Origin: CAYZDV01 sp964477275 | Lineage (GTDB): Bacteria; Acidobacteriota; Aminicenantia; Aminicenantales; Aminicenantaceae | Direction: 5' to 3' | DNA length: 59,227 nucleotides | NCBI GenBank assembly: GCA_964477275.1 | Contig: CAYZDV010000002.1 | Location: 1-59,227, forward strand | Part shown: one piece after another, positions 51,523 through 58,954 of the stretch | How the letters are laid out: every line of letters begins with the position of its first letter | Numbering within the stretch: the first letter of the stretch is position 1 | The notes under the pieces: generated by a model | Database searches by the model: none | What the model was told of the DNA's origin: nothing | Seen by the model: the letters and a program-made list of their open reading frames with translations, nothing else | Position numbers and translations under genes: made by a program

Positions 51523-52065
51523 ATGAAAGAATCGCGCATTTCGGGAAGGATCTGGGTGCTGGCCGGCGAAGACGGCCGTCTGATCGAGGATGTCGATACC
51601 GACCAGATCTACCACAATGCCTTCCTTCATATTACCGACATCGCTGAGATGGGCCAGTATGCTCTGGGCAACCTGAAGGGATGGGAGGATTTCCCCCGCA
51701 AGGCCCGGCCAGGCGACGTTCTCGCTGCCGGCCGGAATTTTGGAGGCGGGTCCTCCCGCCAGCAGGCCGTGGACTGTTTTCGTTCCCTGAGCATCGGCCT
51801 GATCCTGGCGCCTTCTTTTGGAGCCATATATTTCCGGAACGCCGTCAACTCCGGCCTGCCCGTTCTCAGATGCGTTGGCCTTGAGGAACTGGTTGCAGAC
51901 AAGCGCTTTCGGAACGGCGATGATGTTCGAGTCGATCTCCGCTCCGGCAAAGGCCTGAACGTCAGCCGGAATTTCTCTTTTCCGGTGATGCCGATGAGTT
52001 CTATTCAGCTCGAGATCTTCGAGGCCGGCGGACTTTTCCATTACGGAAGAAAAATCCAGAAGTAG
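51523..52065 (+). CDS. Second LeuD/aconitase-like small subunit, divergent
   Basis: A 180-residue partner of the second large subunit. The serine loop is GRNFGGGSSRQQAVDCFRSL and the substrate loop VDTDQIYHNAFLHITDIAEM, quite unlike that of small subunit 1. It also has a Gly-Trp-Glu-Asp-Phe insertion (NLKGWEDFPRKA). It starts 101 nt after the large subunit, a looser spacing than elsewhere in the cluster, with only an AGACAGG site. Confidence 0.84.
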   Translation: MKESRISGRIWVLAGEDGRLIEDVDTDQIYHNAFLHITDIAEMGQYALGNLKGWEDFPRKARPGDVLAAGRNFGGGSSRQQAVDCFRSLSIGLILAPSFGAIYFRNAVNSGLPVLRCVGLEELVADKRFRNGDDVRVDLRSGKGLNVSRNFSFPVMPMSSIQLEIFEAGGLFHYGRKIQK

Positions 52066-52075
52066 AGGAGAAAGG

Positions 52076-52756
52076 ATGATTTTTCTGGCCGTGGACACGA
52101 CCACTTTTTCCGGGTCAGTCGCCCTTCTGAAGGGAACAGAGCTCCTCGGCGAAGTCAACATCGAATCCTCCGTAACCTTTTCGGAGCGCCTTCTTCCGGC
52201 CGTGGACTTCCTCCTCAGGGCTCACGGTCTGACCATCGAGGAGATGGAAGGCTATGCCCTTGCCGTGGGTCCGGGTTCCTTCACCGGAATCCGCATCGGG
52301 TTGAGCACCGTCAAATCTTTTGCCTATGCTTCGGGAAAGCCGGTGGCCCCGGTCTCCACCCTGAAGGCCCTGGCCTTGAAGTTGAGCCATCCCCGGGGCC
52401 GTCTCATCTGCCCCCTGCTGGATGCGAAAAAAGGGGAAATTTTCGCTGCCCTTTTTGAAACAGGACGAGGAGAGTTAAGGGAGGTGGTTCGCCAGGGCGC
52501 CTACAAGCCCGACCAGTTCCTTTCCCTCCTTCCTGCCCACCGGATCATTTTCTTCATCGGAAACGGCGGCGAGGCTTACAGGGAGAAAATTGTCTCCTAT
52601 TTCCAGGACAGGGCCAGGTTTTCTCCCCGCTCGCCCTTCATTGCTCATGAGGTGGGCTTGCTCGGCTACGCGCTTCTGGTGAAGAAAAAGGGTCTGAGCG
52701 CGCATCAACTGGAGCCCCTCTATTTTCGAAAATCGCAGGCGGAGAAGAATGATTAA
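52076..52756 (+). CDS. tsaB: tRNA t6A modification protein TsaB
   Basis: A 226-residue actin/ASKHA-fold protein: AVDTTTFSGSVAL start and GPGSFTGIRIGLSTVKSFAY, both diagnostic. TsaB supports TsaD in threonylcarbamoylation of adenosine 37 in tRNA. It starts 10 nt after the second small subunit stop, behind AGGAG, so this housekeeping gene may ride on the cluster transcript. It overlaps rimI by 8 nt, a common pairing. Confidence 0.93.
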   Translation: MIFLAVDTTTFSGSVALLKGTELLGEVNIESSVTFSERLLPAVDFLLRAHGLTIEEMEGYALAVGPGSFTGIRIGLSTVKSFAYASGKPVAPVSTLKALALKLSHPRGRLICPLLDAKKGEIFAALFETGRGELREVVRQGAYKPDQFLSLLPAHRIIFFIGNGGEAYREKIVSYFQDRARFSPRSPFIAHEVGLLGYALLVKKKGLSAHQLEPLYFRKSQAEKND

Positions 52757-53246
52757 GAAGGCCAAGATTCTTCCCGATTTCTTCACCCTGAGGCGGATGG
52801 AAGAAAGAGACCTGTCCGCTGTCCTGGAAATCGAGAACCTCTCCTACCCCAATCCCTGGCGAGAGATGACCTTCAGGGGAGAGATCCAGAACGCTGCCAT
52901 CTCTTTTCCCTACACCATCGACCATAAGTACCAGCAAAGGGTCATCGGCTACATCATTTTCTGGGTCGTGAAGGACAGGGCCCAGATCAACAATATCGCC
53001 ATTCACCCGGATTTCAGGCGGATGGGCGTGGCTGAGGCGGTCATGCGCCAGGTGCTGGATTTCATGCCCAGGGCAGGAGTGGAGCTGGCCACGCTGGAGG
53101 TCCGGCCTTCCAATGTCGCAGCCCGCTCATTGTACAAGAAGCTCGGTTTCGAGCTTCTCTGGGTCAGGCAAAACTACTACAATAACCCTCGCGAGGATGC
53201 CCTTATCCTGGGCAAATATTTCCGCCAACCCACCCGCCCTTCCTGA
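52749..53246 (+). CDS. rimI: Ribosomal protein alanine N-acetyltransferase
   Basis: A 165-residue GNAT enzyme. The acetyl-CoA segment INNIAIHPDFRRMGVAEAVM (the Gln/Arg-x-x-Gly-x-Gly/Ala motif, here RRMGVA) and ATLEVRPSNVAARSLYKKLG with GFELL are typical RimI. It acetylates ribosomal protein S18 N-terminus in E. coli. The tsaB-rimI order supports the call. After its stop a 210-bp gap separates it from convergent truA; nothing distinctive seen there. Confidence 0.9.
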   Translation: MIKKAKILPDFFTLRRMEERDLSAVLEIENLSYPNPWREMTFRGEIQNAAISFPYTIDHKYQQRVIGYIIFWVVKDRAQINNIAIHPDFRRMGVAEAVMRQVLDFMPRAGVELATLEVRPSNVAARSLYKKLGFELLWVRQNYYNNPREDALILGKYFRQPTRPS

Positions 53247-53457
53247 TCATCGTCTTTCTATCGAGGAGTGAGGCAGGTCGCAGCCTGATTTTTCTTTTTC
53301 GCTCTCCTCGACCACAAGCATCGATGCAGTCAGGGCTTTCATCGTTTGTGAGCTCATCATGACGTGGTAATAAAAGTGGCGTCTCGAAGAATGAAGAAGA
53401 TTCCTTCGCTTTACCCGGAGCAGACATGATAATTTAATGATTTTTCTGGCGACTGCA

Positions 53458-54225
53458 TCAGTAAACGACCTTGATCAAGCATAGACCTTTAGCGGGCGCG
53501 GTCGGGCTGGCCAGCGAGCGCTTTTTCGCCCTGAAGAGGTCTTCAATCATATTCGGCGGCAATTTTCCCTTCCCGATTTCGAGCAGCGTGCCGACCATGG
53601 TGCGGGCCATGTATCTCAGGAAACCGTTGGCCTCCACGGTGTAGACGATTTCATCTCCTCTTTTCTGTATTTCGGAGCGGGTGACTCTGCGGACCGGGTC
53701 AAGGAAGCGGTTGGAGGAGAAGGCGGAGAAATCCGCTTTTCGGATGAAAAGGCGAGCCGCCTCCCTCATCCGGTTCACAGTGAGAAATCCGGGATGGTGG
53801 AGGGCGTAGCGGAAGAGAAAGGGGCTGATCAGCGGAGAGTTGACGATCCGGTACTGGTAGATTTTGGACCTGGCCATTTTTCTGGCGTGGAAGCCAATGG
53901 CTGTTTTCTCCAGAGAAACGATCCTGACATCCGGAGGAAGGAGCGCGTTCAAGGCCCGCTCGAGCTCTTCTTCCGTCAGGCTGATGGTCGCTTTGAAGTT
54001 TGCCGCTTGCTCCAGGGCATGGACGCCCGCGTCTGTCCGGCCAGCCCCGATCACATGGATGAGCTTGCCCGTGATCTGCGCCAGACAGTGTTCGAGGACA
54101 CCCTGGACAGTCCTCTTGTCCGGCTGGCGCTGCCAACCGTGGTAATCGGTCCCGTCGTAACTGAGCGTGGCTTTGAAGTTTGAAAAAAGGGGACAGGCCC
54201 CTTTTTTACTGGAAGGCGAACGCAA
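53458..54225 (-). CDS. truA: tRNA pseudouridine synthase A, start altered by a repeat
   Basis: Makes pseudouridine 38-40 in tRNA anticodon arms. Catalytic Asp in GAGRTDAGVHAL, start strand FKATLSYDGTDYHGWQRQ and YQYRIVNSPL are canonical. No ATG, GTG or TTG lies directly before FKATLSYDG. The nearest start with good signals is TTG 54225, 6 nt after GGAGG (54232-54236), giving 255 residues. The added N-terminus LRSPSSKKGACPLFSN is partly encoded by the hairpin repeat at 54183-54207, and the gene overlaps the preceding gene by 20 nt. Confidence 0.85.
   Translation of the reverse strand: MRSPSSKKGACPLFSNFKATLSYDGTDYHGWQRQPDKRTVQGVLEHCLAQITGKLIHVIGAGRTDAGVHALEQAANFKATISLTEEELERALNALLPPDVRIVSLEKTAIGFHARKMARSKIYQYRIVNSPLISPFLFRYALHHPGFLTVNRMREAARLFIRKADFSAFSSNRFLDPVRRVTRSEIQKRGDEIVYTVEANGFLRYMARTMVGTLLEIGKGKLPPNMIEDLFRAKKRSLASPTAPAKGLCLIKVVY
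54183..54207 (-). repeat. Hairpin repeat copy 2, inside the truA start region
   Basis: On the minus strand AAAAAAGGGG-CCTGT-CCCCTTTTTT forms a perfect 10-bp stem. It begins within the stop codon of the LOG-like gene (TAA, 54208-54206) and lies within the first codons of truA. As a hairpin with a T-run it could terminate or attenuate transcription into truA. Confidence 0.8.
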
Positions 54226-54658
54226 CGGCTTCCTCCGGTGTGTCGGTTTTGATGACGCCCTCGATGTCCCACGCTCCCAGGCCGATGACTTTTTTGCCAT
54301 AGATGCCGGCATAAGCAATTTCGCAGAGAGTCCCGAAGCGTCCGTCGATGGCGATCAGGACATCGGCGTTCATCACCACCAGCGAGTTCCGGGTGTGACC
54401 CAACCCGGTGGCGATGGGGATGTCGACGTGCGGGTTTGCATCGCCGGCGAAGTTTCCGGGCAGGATGCCCACGGTCAGCCCCCCGGCTTCCCTGGTTCCC
54501 CTGCAGGCGGCCTCCATGATTCCGCTGAGACCGCCGCAGACAAGAATGGCGCCTTTCTCTGCGATCAGCTGGCCGACTTTATAGGCCAGCTTGAGGAAGC
54601 TCTCATCCGTCTGCGAGCCGCCGATCACGCCCACTCTTTTTTTGTTTCTCCAGTCCAT
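54206..54658 (-). CDS. LOG-family (TIGR00725-like) nucleotide-binding protein
   Basis: A 150-residue Rossmann-fold protein: VGVIGGSQTDESFLKLAYKV, LVCGGLSGIMEAACRGTREA (the PGGxGTxxE-related region), and AIDGRFGTLCEIAYAGIYGK with the family's GTLxE-like motif. Relatives include cytokinin-activating LOG proteins and DNA-processing-A-like SLOG proteins that cleave nucleotide glycosidic bonds. Strong AGGAAG before its ATG. Upstream of truA with overlapping ends. Confidence 0.82.
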   Translation of the reverse strand: MDWRNKKRVGVIGGSQTDESFLKLAYKVGQLIAEKGAILVCGGLSGIMEAACRGTREAGGLTVGILPGNFAGDANPHVDIPIATGLGHTRNSLVVMNADVLIAIDGRFGTLCEIAYAGIYGKKVIGLGAWDIEGVIKTDTPEEAVAFAFQ

Positions 54659-54860
54659 TTCGGTTTCTTCCTTTTTTTAAAGGATAATAACCGAACACCG
54701 CCATGTTTTCAATGAGAGAGGGGATGTCCCCGAGACAAACATCCTTTCATCCTGACATTCCTGACCGCAGGGAAAAGAAAGGGGGTTCGGGCGGAGAATG
54801 GCCCTGATTTGCAATTTGATATATCAAGGCACGTCTTTTCGTCTTTAAGGTGACCCGGAC

Positions 54861-56378
54861 ATGCTCTACAAAATCGCCAGCGCCTCGCTCATCGGCATCG
54901 ACTCCTATCTTGTCGATGTGGAAGTGGATATCTCCCTCGGACTTCCCGGCATTGTGACCGTCGGCCTTCCCGACGCCTCGGTGAGGGAGAGCAAGGAGCG
55001 GGTGAGAGCCGCTCTCAAGAACTGCGGCTACGAGTTTCCGTCGCGCAAAATCACCATCAACCTCGCTCCCGCTGACCGGCGCAAGGAGGGCTCGGCTTTT
55101 GACCTGCCCATTGCCCTCGGCCTCATGGCGCATCTGGACCTTTTCCCGGCAGAGAGGCTCTCGGATTTTCTGTTTCTGGGAGAGCTGGCTCTGGATGGGA
55201 GCCTTAAATCCGGAAAGGGGATTCTTCCTTCAGCCGTCCTTGCCAGGAAACAGGGATTTCAGGGAATCGCCATCCCCAGGGCGAACGAGAAAGAGGCAGC
55301 CCTGGTCCAGGATCTCGACGTCTACGGAATGGAAAACCTGGTCCAAGTCGTCCGGCTCCTCAATTCTGATGAAACCATCCACCCCTGCCGCTACTCACTC
55401 CAGGAGCTCTTGCCCAAGCCTGTCTATGAAGTGGACTTCCAGGAGATCCGCGGCCAGCAGCATGTCAAACGGGCCCTGGAAGTTGCTGCGGCCGGGTCGC
55501 ACAACGTGTTGATGATCGGCCCGCCCGGTGCGGGGAAGACGATGCTCGCCAGACGGTTGCCGACCATCCTCCCTCCGATGACCTTTGAGGAAATTCTGGA
55601 AGTGACCCAGGTCTACAGTGTCTCAGGGCTTTTGAAGGATAAAGGGGCAATTGGAGAGCGGCCCTTTCGTTCGCCCCATCACACCATCTCGGATGCGGGC
55701 CTGATCGGGGGCGGAGTGATTCCCAGACCGGGCGAAGTGAGCCTGGCTCACCACGGCATTCTCTTTCTCGATGAGCTGCCAGAATTCAAAAGGAAAGTCC
55801 TGGAGGACCTCCGGCAGCCGGTTGAGGAAGGCAGAGTCACTGTCTCCCGCGCTTCGATCTCCATCACCTTCCCGTCTTCCTTCATGCTGGTTGCGGCCAT
55901 GAACCCCTGGGAGGATGCCTACGCCTCGTTCTCCTCTTCCGTCTCCTGGCCGGAGGGCCAGAGATTTCGCTACTACTCCAGGATCTCCGGGCCGCTGCTC
56001 GACCGCATCGACATCCAGGTCGAAGTGCCACGCGTTGATTTCCGGGACATCGTCTCCAGGGAAGAAGGGGAGCATTCAGCGGACATTCGCAGGAGGGTCA
56101 GCAAAGCCAGGGAACGGCAGCTTCAGAGATTCCGGGAGAAGAAAATCTACTGCAACGCCCAGATGGGCACAAAGGAGGTCAAAAAGCACTGCCAGGTGGA
56201 TGAGGAAGGGAAGAAGCTTCTGGAAATGGCCGTCAACCGGTTCGGGTTCAGTGCCAGGGCTTACTCCAGGGCCCTGAAGGTGGCCCGGACGATTGCCGAC
56301 CTCAGCGGCGAGGAAAGAATCAGCGCTGTCCACCTCAGCGAGGCCATCCAGTACCGCATGCTGGATAAGTATTTTTGA
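54861..56378 (+). CDS. comM: ComM/YifB-type magnesium-chelatase-like AAA+ ATPase
   Basis: A 505-residue protein with an N-terminal Lon-like ChlI domain (ISLGLPGIVTVGLPDASVRE), AAA+ core (Walker A GPPGAGKTMLARR, Walker B ILFLDELPEF) and C-terminal Mg_chelatase_C domain (NRFGFSARAYSRALKVARTI). ComM is a hexameric helicase that promotes branch migration during natural transformation; with the pil genes nearby this fits a DNA-uptake-competent cell, although comM is common in non-competent bacteria too. ATG chosen at the conserved MLYKIAS start. Confidence 0.93.
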   Translation: MLYKIASASLIGIDSYLVDVEVDISLGLPGIVTVGLPDASVRESKERVRAALKNCGYEFPSRKITINLAPADRRKEGSAFDLPIALGLMAHLDLFPAERLSDFLFLGELALDGSLKSGKGILPSAVLARKQGFQGIAIPRANEKEAALVQDLDVYGMENLVQVVRLLNSDETIHPCRYSLQELLPKPVYEVDFQEIRGQQHVKRALEVAAAGSHNVLMIGPPGAGKTMLARRLPTILPPMTFEEILEVTQVYSVSGLLKDKGAIGERPFRSPHHTISDAGLIGGGVIPRPGEVSLAHHGILFLDELPEFKRKVLEDLRQPVEEGRVTVSRASISITFPSSFMLVAAMNPWEDAYASFSSSVSWPEGQRFRYYSRISGPLLDRIDIQVEVPRVDFRDIVSREEGEHSADIRRRVSKARERQLQRFREKKIYCNAQMGTKEVKKHCQVDEEGKKLLEMAVNRFGFSARAYSRALKVARTIADLSGEERISAVHLSEAIQYRMLDKYF

Positions 56379-56508
56379 TGGACGGTATCCTGATTTCACC
56401 TGATTTTTTCTTCTTGACTTCGTTGCAAAAAACAAGGAATAGATAAGAAAGGAAAATCCGTCATGAGTGGGAGATGGGATTTGAATGACATTTTTTGAGG
56501 GCCGAAAG

Positions 56509-57072
56509 ATGAGAAAAAATAATTCTCTATTCATTCGCAGGAGAGAGTTCATTGCCTCTGCATCGGCGCTCGCCCTGGGAGTCGGACTTGGGGATGTAGC
56601 GCTTTTTTCGTCGAGCCTCACACCGTGGAGCCAGGAGCTCAGGGAGGAGCTTTCGCCAGAGGAGGTTGAAATTGTCAAAAACTCGGTGATGGCCAGGGAC
56701 CTTGAGAACTATTTCGGGAAAGGCTACAACTGTGCAGAGTCGCTCTTCATGGTCTCATTGAATTTTTTAGGGAAACCCGGCGAGCTTGTCTGGATTGCCT
56801 GCGGATTTGGTGGGGGGATGGGCCATAAGGACCTCTGTGGATTTCTGACAGCCGCTTACATGGCCATCGGTCTTTCCGCGGGGATGCGGGGAAAGGAGAG
56901 GAAGGAAGCCAAGGAGCAGTGCACGAATACAATCAAGGAGTACTGGAAGTGGTGGGCCTCCCTGGCCGCCATCCACTGTTCTGAGATTCGCAAAGAGGGA
57001 ACAAGCGCCAAGGTCTGCCGCCGGATCGGCCAGCTGGCCGCCGCCAGGGTGGAAGAGCTGCTGAAAAAGTGA
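56509..57072 (+). CDS. C_GCAxxG_C_C family redox protein with Tat-like leader
   Basis: A 187-residue protein. The leader has RRREFIASASALALGVGLG, a twin-arginine-type signal, so export folded with a cofactor is plausible. The mature part shows the family pattern: YNCAESL, then a glycine-rich CGFGGGMGHKDLCG, and later EQCTNTI, IHCSEI and AKVCRRI cysteines. The family is described as putative redox-active. ATG 56485 is in frame, but GAGGG before ATG 56509 and the leader shape favour the latter. The TGA is part of the next hairpin repeat. Confidence 0.8.
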   Translation: MRKNNSLFIRRREFIASASALALGVGLGDVALFSSSLTPWSQELREELSPEEVEIVKNSVMARDLENYFGKGYNCAESLFMVSLNFLGKPGELVWIACGFGGGMGHKDLCGFLTAAYMAIGLSAGMRGKERKEAKEQCTNTIKEYWKWWASLAAIHCSEIRKEGTSAKVCRRIGQLAAARVEELLKK

Positions 57073-57094
57073 AAAAGGGGCCTGCCCCCTTTTT
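57072..57094. repeat. Hairpin repeat copy 3
   Basis: AAAAAGGGG-CCTGC-CCCCTTTTT, 9-bp stem, one base different in the loop from the copies at 5407-5429 and 54183-54207. Its first A is the last base of the upstream TGA stop. Placement suggests an intrinsic terminator between the redox protein and the patatin gene. Confidence 0.75.
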
Positions 57095-57122
57095 AGTCCC
57101 GGGGGGAGGAAGGAGACTTGAG

Positions 57123-57998
57123 ATGGTGGGTGTGTGTATCTCCGGGGGCGGAGCCAAAATCGGCTTTGCCGTCGGTGTCCTGGAAACCATGGAAAGCAAG
57201 GGCATTGAGCCGGAGCTGGTCTATGGGATTTCGAGCGGGAGTCTTTGCACGGCAGCCCTCTGCTATGGAAGCGTTGGTTTGTTGAAAAGCCAGCTCCTCG
57301 ATATCCGGAAAAAAGAGGATGTCCTCGATCCTCAATGGTTCAAGACGCTGCTCACCCAGACCATTGGCCTCGGCGAGGCGGACGGGTTCTTCGGCATGAA
57401 GACCATGCGGAAGAAGCTGGATCGGCTGCCTGAGGACAAGCCTGTCAGGAAGGGCGTTGTGGGATATGTCGACCTCAGGAGCGGGGAAATCACCTACACT
57501 TCAAGCTCGGATGTGCCGAAGAAAGATTTCCTGGATGCCGTCCAGGCCAGCTGTTCCATCCCGCTCGTCATGCAGACTCAGCGGGTGGGAGACGAGGTCC
57601 GTGTCGACGGCGGAGTGAGAGACATCCTCCCTTTGAAGCAGCTCATCGATGACCCTCTCAATGTGGATGAGATTCATGTGATCTGCCTGAGCCCTGTTGT
57701 TCCCGACCAAAAGCAGATCGGGAAGAAGATCGTTCATGTCGCTCTCCGGACTATCGACCTGCTTTGCAATGAGGTCCTGGTGAACGACCTCAAAATCGCC
57801 AAGACTTACAACATGCTTCTCAAAAAGGGATTGGGCGAATTGGTCCCCGGCAAACGGCTGATCAAGTTCTACGAGTACTTCCCGAATCACATCATCTGCG
57901 ACACCATCGAATTCAACAGGGAAAACATCCGGAAAGGAATCGACCACGGCCTTGAAATCGCCCGTGAAATTCTGAAGGATTATCCTTCGCGCAGTTAA
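57123..57998 (+). CDS. Patatin-like phospholipase
   Basis: A 291-residue serine hydrolase of the patatin/RssA type. The oxyanion glycines are in CISGGGAKIGFAVGVL, the nucleophile in GISSGSLCTAAL (GxSxG), and the catalytic Asp in VDGGVRDILP (DG[A/G]). It has no signal peptide. ATG 57123 with AGGAG at 57111 is preferred; an in-frame GTG at 57069 would read through the repeat. Substrate (phospholipid or neutral lipid) unknown. Confidence 0.9.
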   Translation: MVGVCISGGGAKIGFAVGVLETMESKGIEPELVYGISSGSLCTAALCYGSVGLLKSQLLDIRKKEDVLDPQWFKTLLTQTIGLGEADGFFGMKTMRKKLDRLPEDKPVRKGVVGYVDLRSGEITYTSSSDVPKKDFLDAVQASCSIPLVMQTQRVGDEVRVDGGVRDILPLKQLIDDPLNVDEIHVICLSPVVPDQKQIGKKIVHVALRTIDLLCNEVLVNDLKIAKTYNMLLKKGLGELVPGKRLIKFYEYFPNHIICDTIEFNRENIRKGIDHGLEIAREILKDYPSRS

Positions 57999-58042
57999 GG
58001 AGCGAAAATACAGGAATTCCCGGGAAAGAAAACTCCGGCAAC

Positions 58043-58954
58043 TTACAGCCAGCGCCAGAGGGCGACGATGAGGGTGATGAGAAGGACCAGCACAAGATTC
58101 ATGTAGGCCATGAAATAGAAGAGCTTTTCATGGCGCGGCCTGGCCTTTTTTTCTCCTGCGGGAATCAGCCGCCCCACCCGGGGCATGGCCAGAATTTTTT
58201 CCTCCCCGTGAGGAGCGACGTCTAACATCTCGGTCAGGTCAATGCCTGCATTGTGCCTTCCGAAGTGAACGCCTTTTTGCCAGAGCCGGCTTGGAGTCAT
58301 GTCGTAAATTGTGCCCTTGTAGGCCGCATAAGCCGGTCGGCCATCGGCCCCGTCGAAAGATCGGAGCTCGTCCGCGGTCAGATCTCCTGTTGATTGGATT
58401 TGCGTCTCTCTCTTTTTTCTGAGGCGGGGGCCGATGAAAAAGACGACATAAAGTGCCGAACAGGCCATGATGAGAAAAAGTGAAACCTTGATCAGAAGCA
58501 GGATTCCAAAGCGGGTGCTGATGAGGAAAGCGAGAGAGGGAACACGGAAAAAAGAGAGAATGGTTCCGGTCACCGCCATCACCACCAGGGAAATCAGGCC
58601 GACCCTCACCTCACCGCGGGGAAGGCCGCTGGCTGCATACGAGGGTTTAAGAACAATATGGACATAGAGGATGGTGCCGAACCAGAAAATGGCGGTGAGG
58701 AGATGGAGGTAGCCGGCGATGAGCCGCAGAGCCTTTTTCCAGCCTGCCGGAATGGCCTCTTTTTCCTCTGCATTTTCAGAAAGCGTCAGGAGGTAATCCT
58801 TTCCCGCCCTGGTCAGCTCTCCTCCTCCGGACGGGTCAAAATGGCAGGCGGCGCAGGTTTTTCCTGTCTTTTCCGCCATCTCTTCGGTCGCATCTGCCAG
58901 GGGCAAAAACAAAAAAAAGAGCGCTGTCAGAAAGAAGACAAATGAAGATTTCAT
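58043..58954 (-). CDS. Cytochrome c / CopD-like / cytochrome b5-like fusion membrane protein
   Basis: A 303-residue exported protein. After a signal peptide (FFLTALFFLFLPLADA) comes a c-type heme site CAACH (residues 34-38), then four helices resembling CopD/DUF2269-type membrane proteins with a His-containing first helix (YLHLLTAIFWFGTILYVHIV), then a cytochrome b5-like heme domain (FDGADGRPAYAAYKGTIYDM, heme histidines probably in GVHFGRHNAGID and APHGEE), and a final transmembrane helix. It could pass electrons across the membrane through several hemes. The function is unknown. Confidence 0.75.
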   Translation of the reverse strand: MKSSFVFFLTALFFLFLPLADATEEMAEKTGKTCAACHFDPSGGGELTRAGKDYLLTLSENAEEKEAIPAGWKKALRLIAGYLHLLTAIFWFGTILYVHIVLKPSYAASGLPRGEVRVGLISLVVMAVTGTILSFFRVPSLAFLISTRFGILLLIKVSLFLIMACSALYVVFFIGPRLRKKRETQIQSTGDLTADELRSFDGADGRPAYAAYKGTIYDMTPSRLWQKGVHFGRHNAGIDLTEMLDVAPHGEEKILAMPRVGRLIPAGEKKARPRHEKLFYFMAYMNLVLVLLITLIVALWRWL

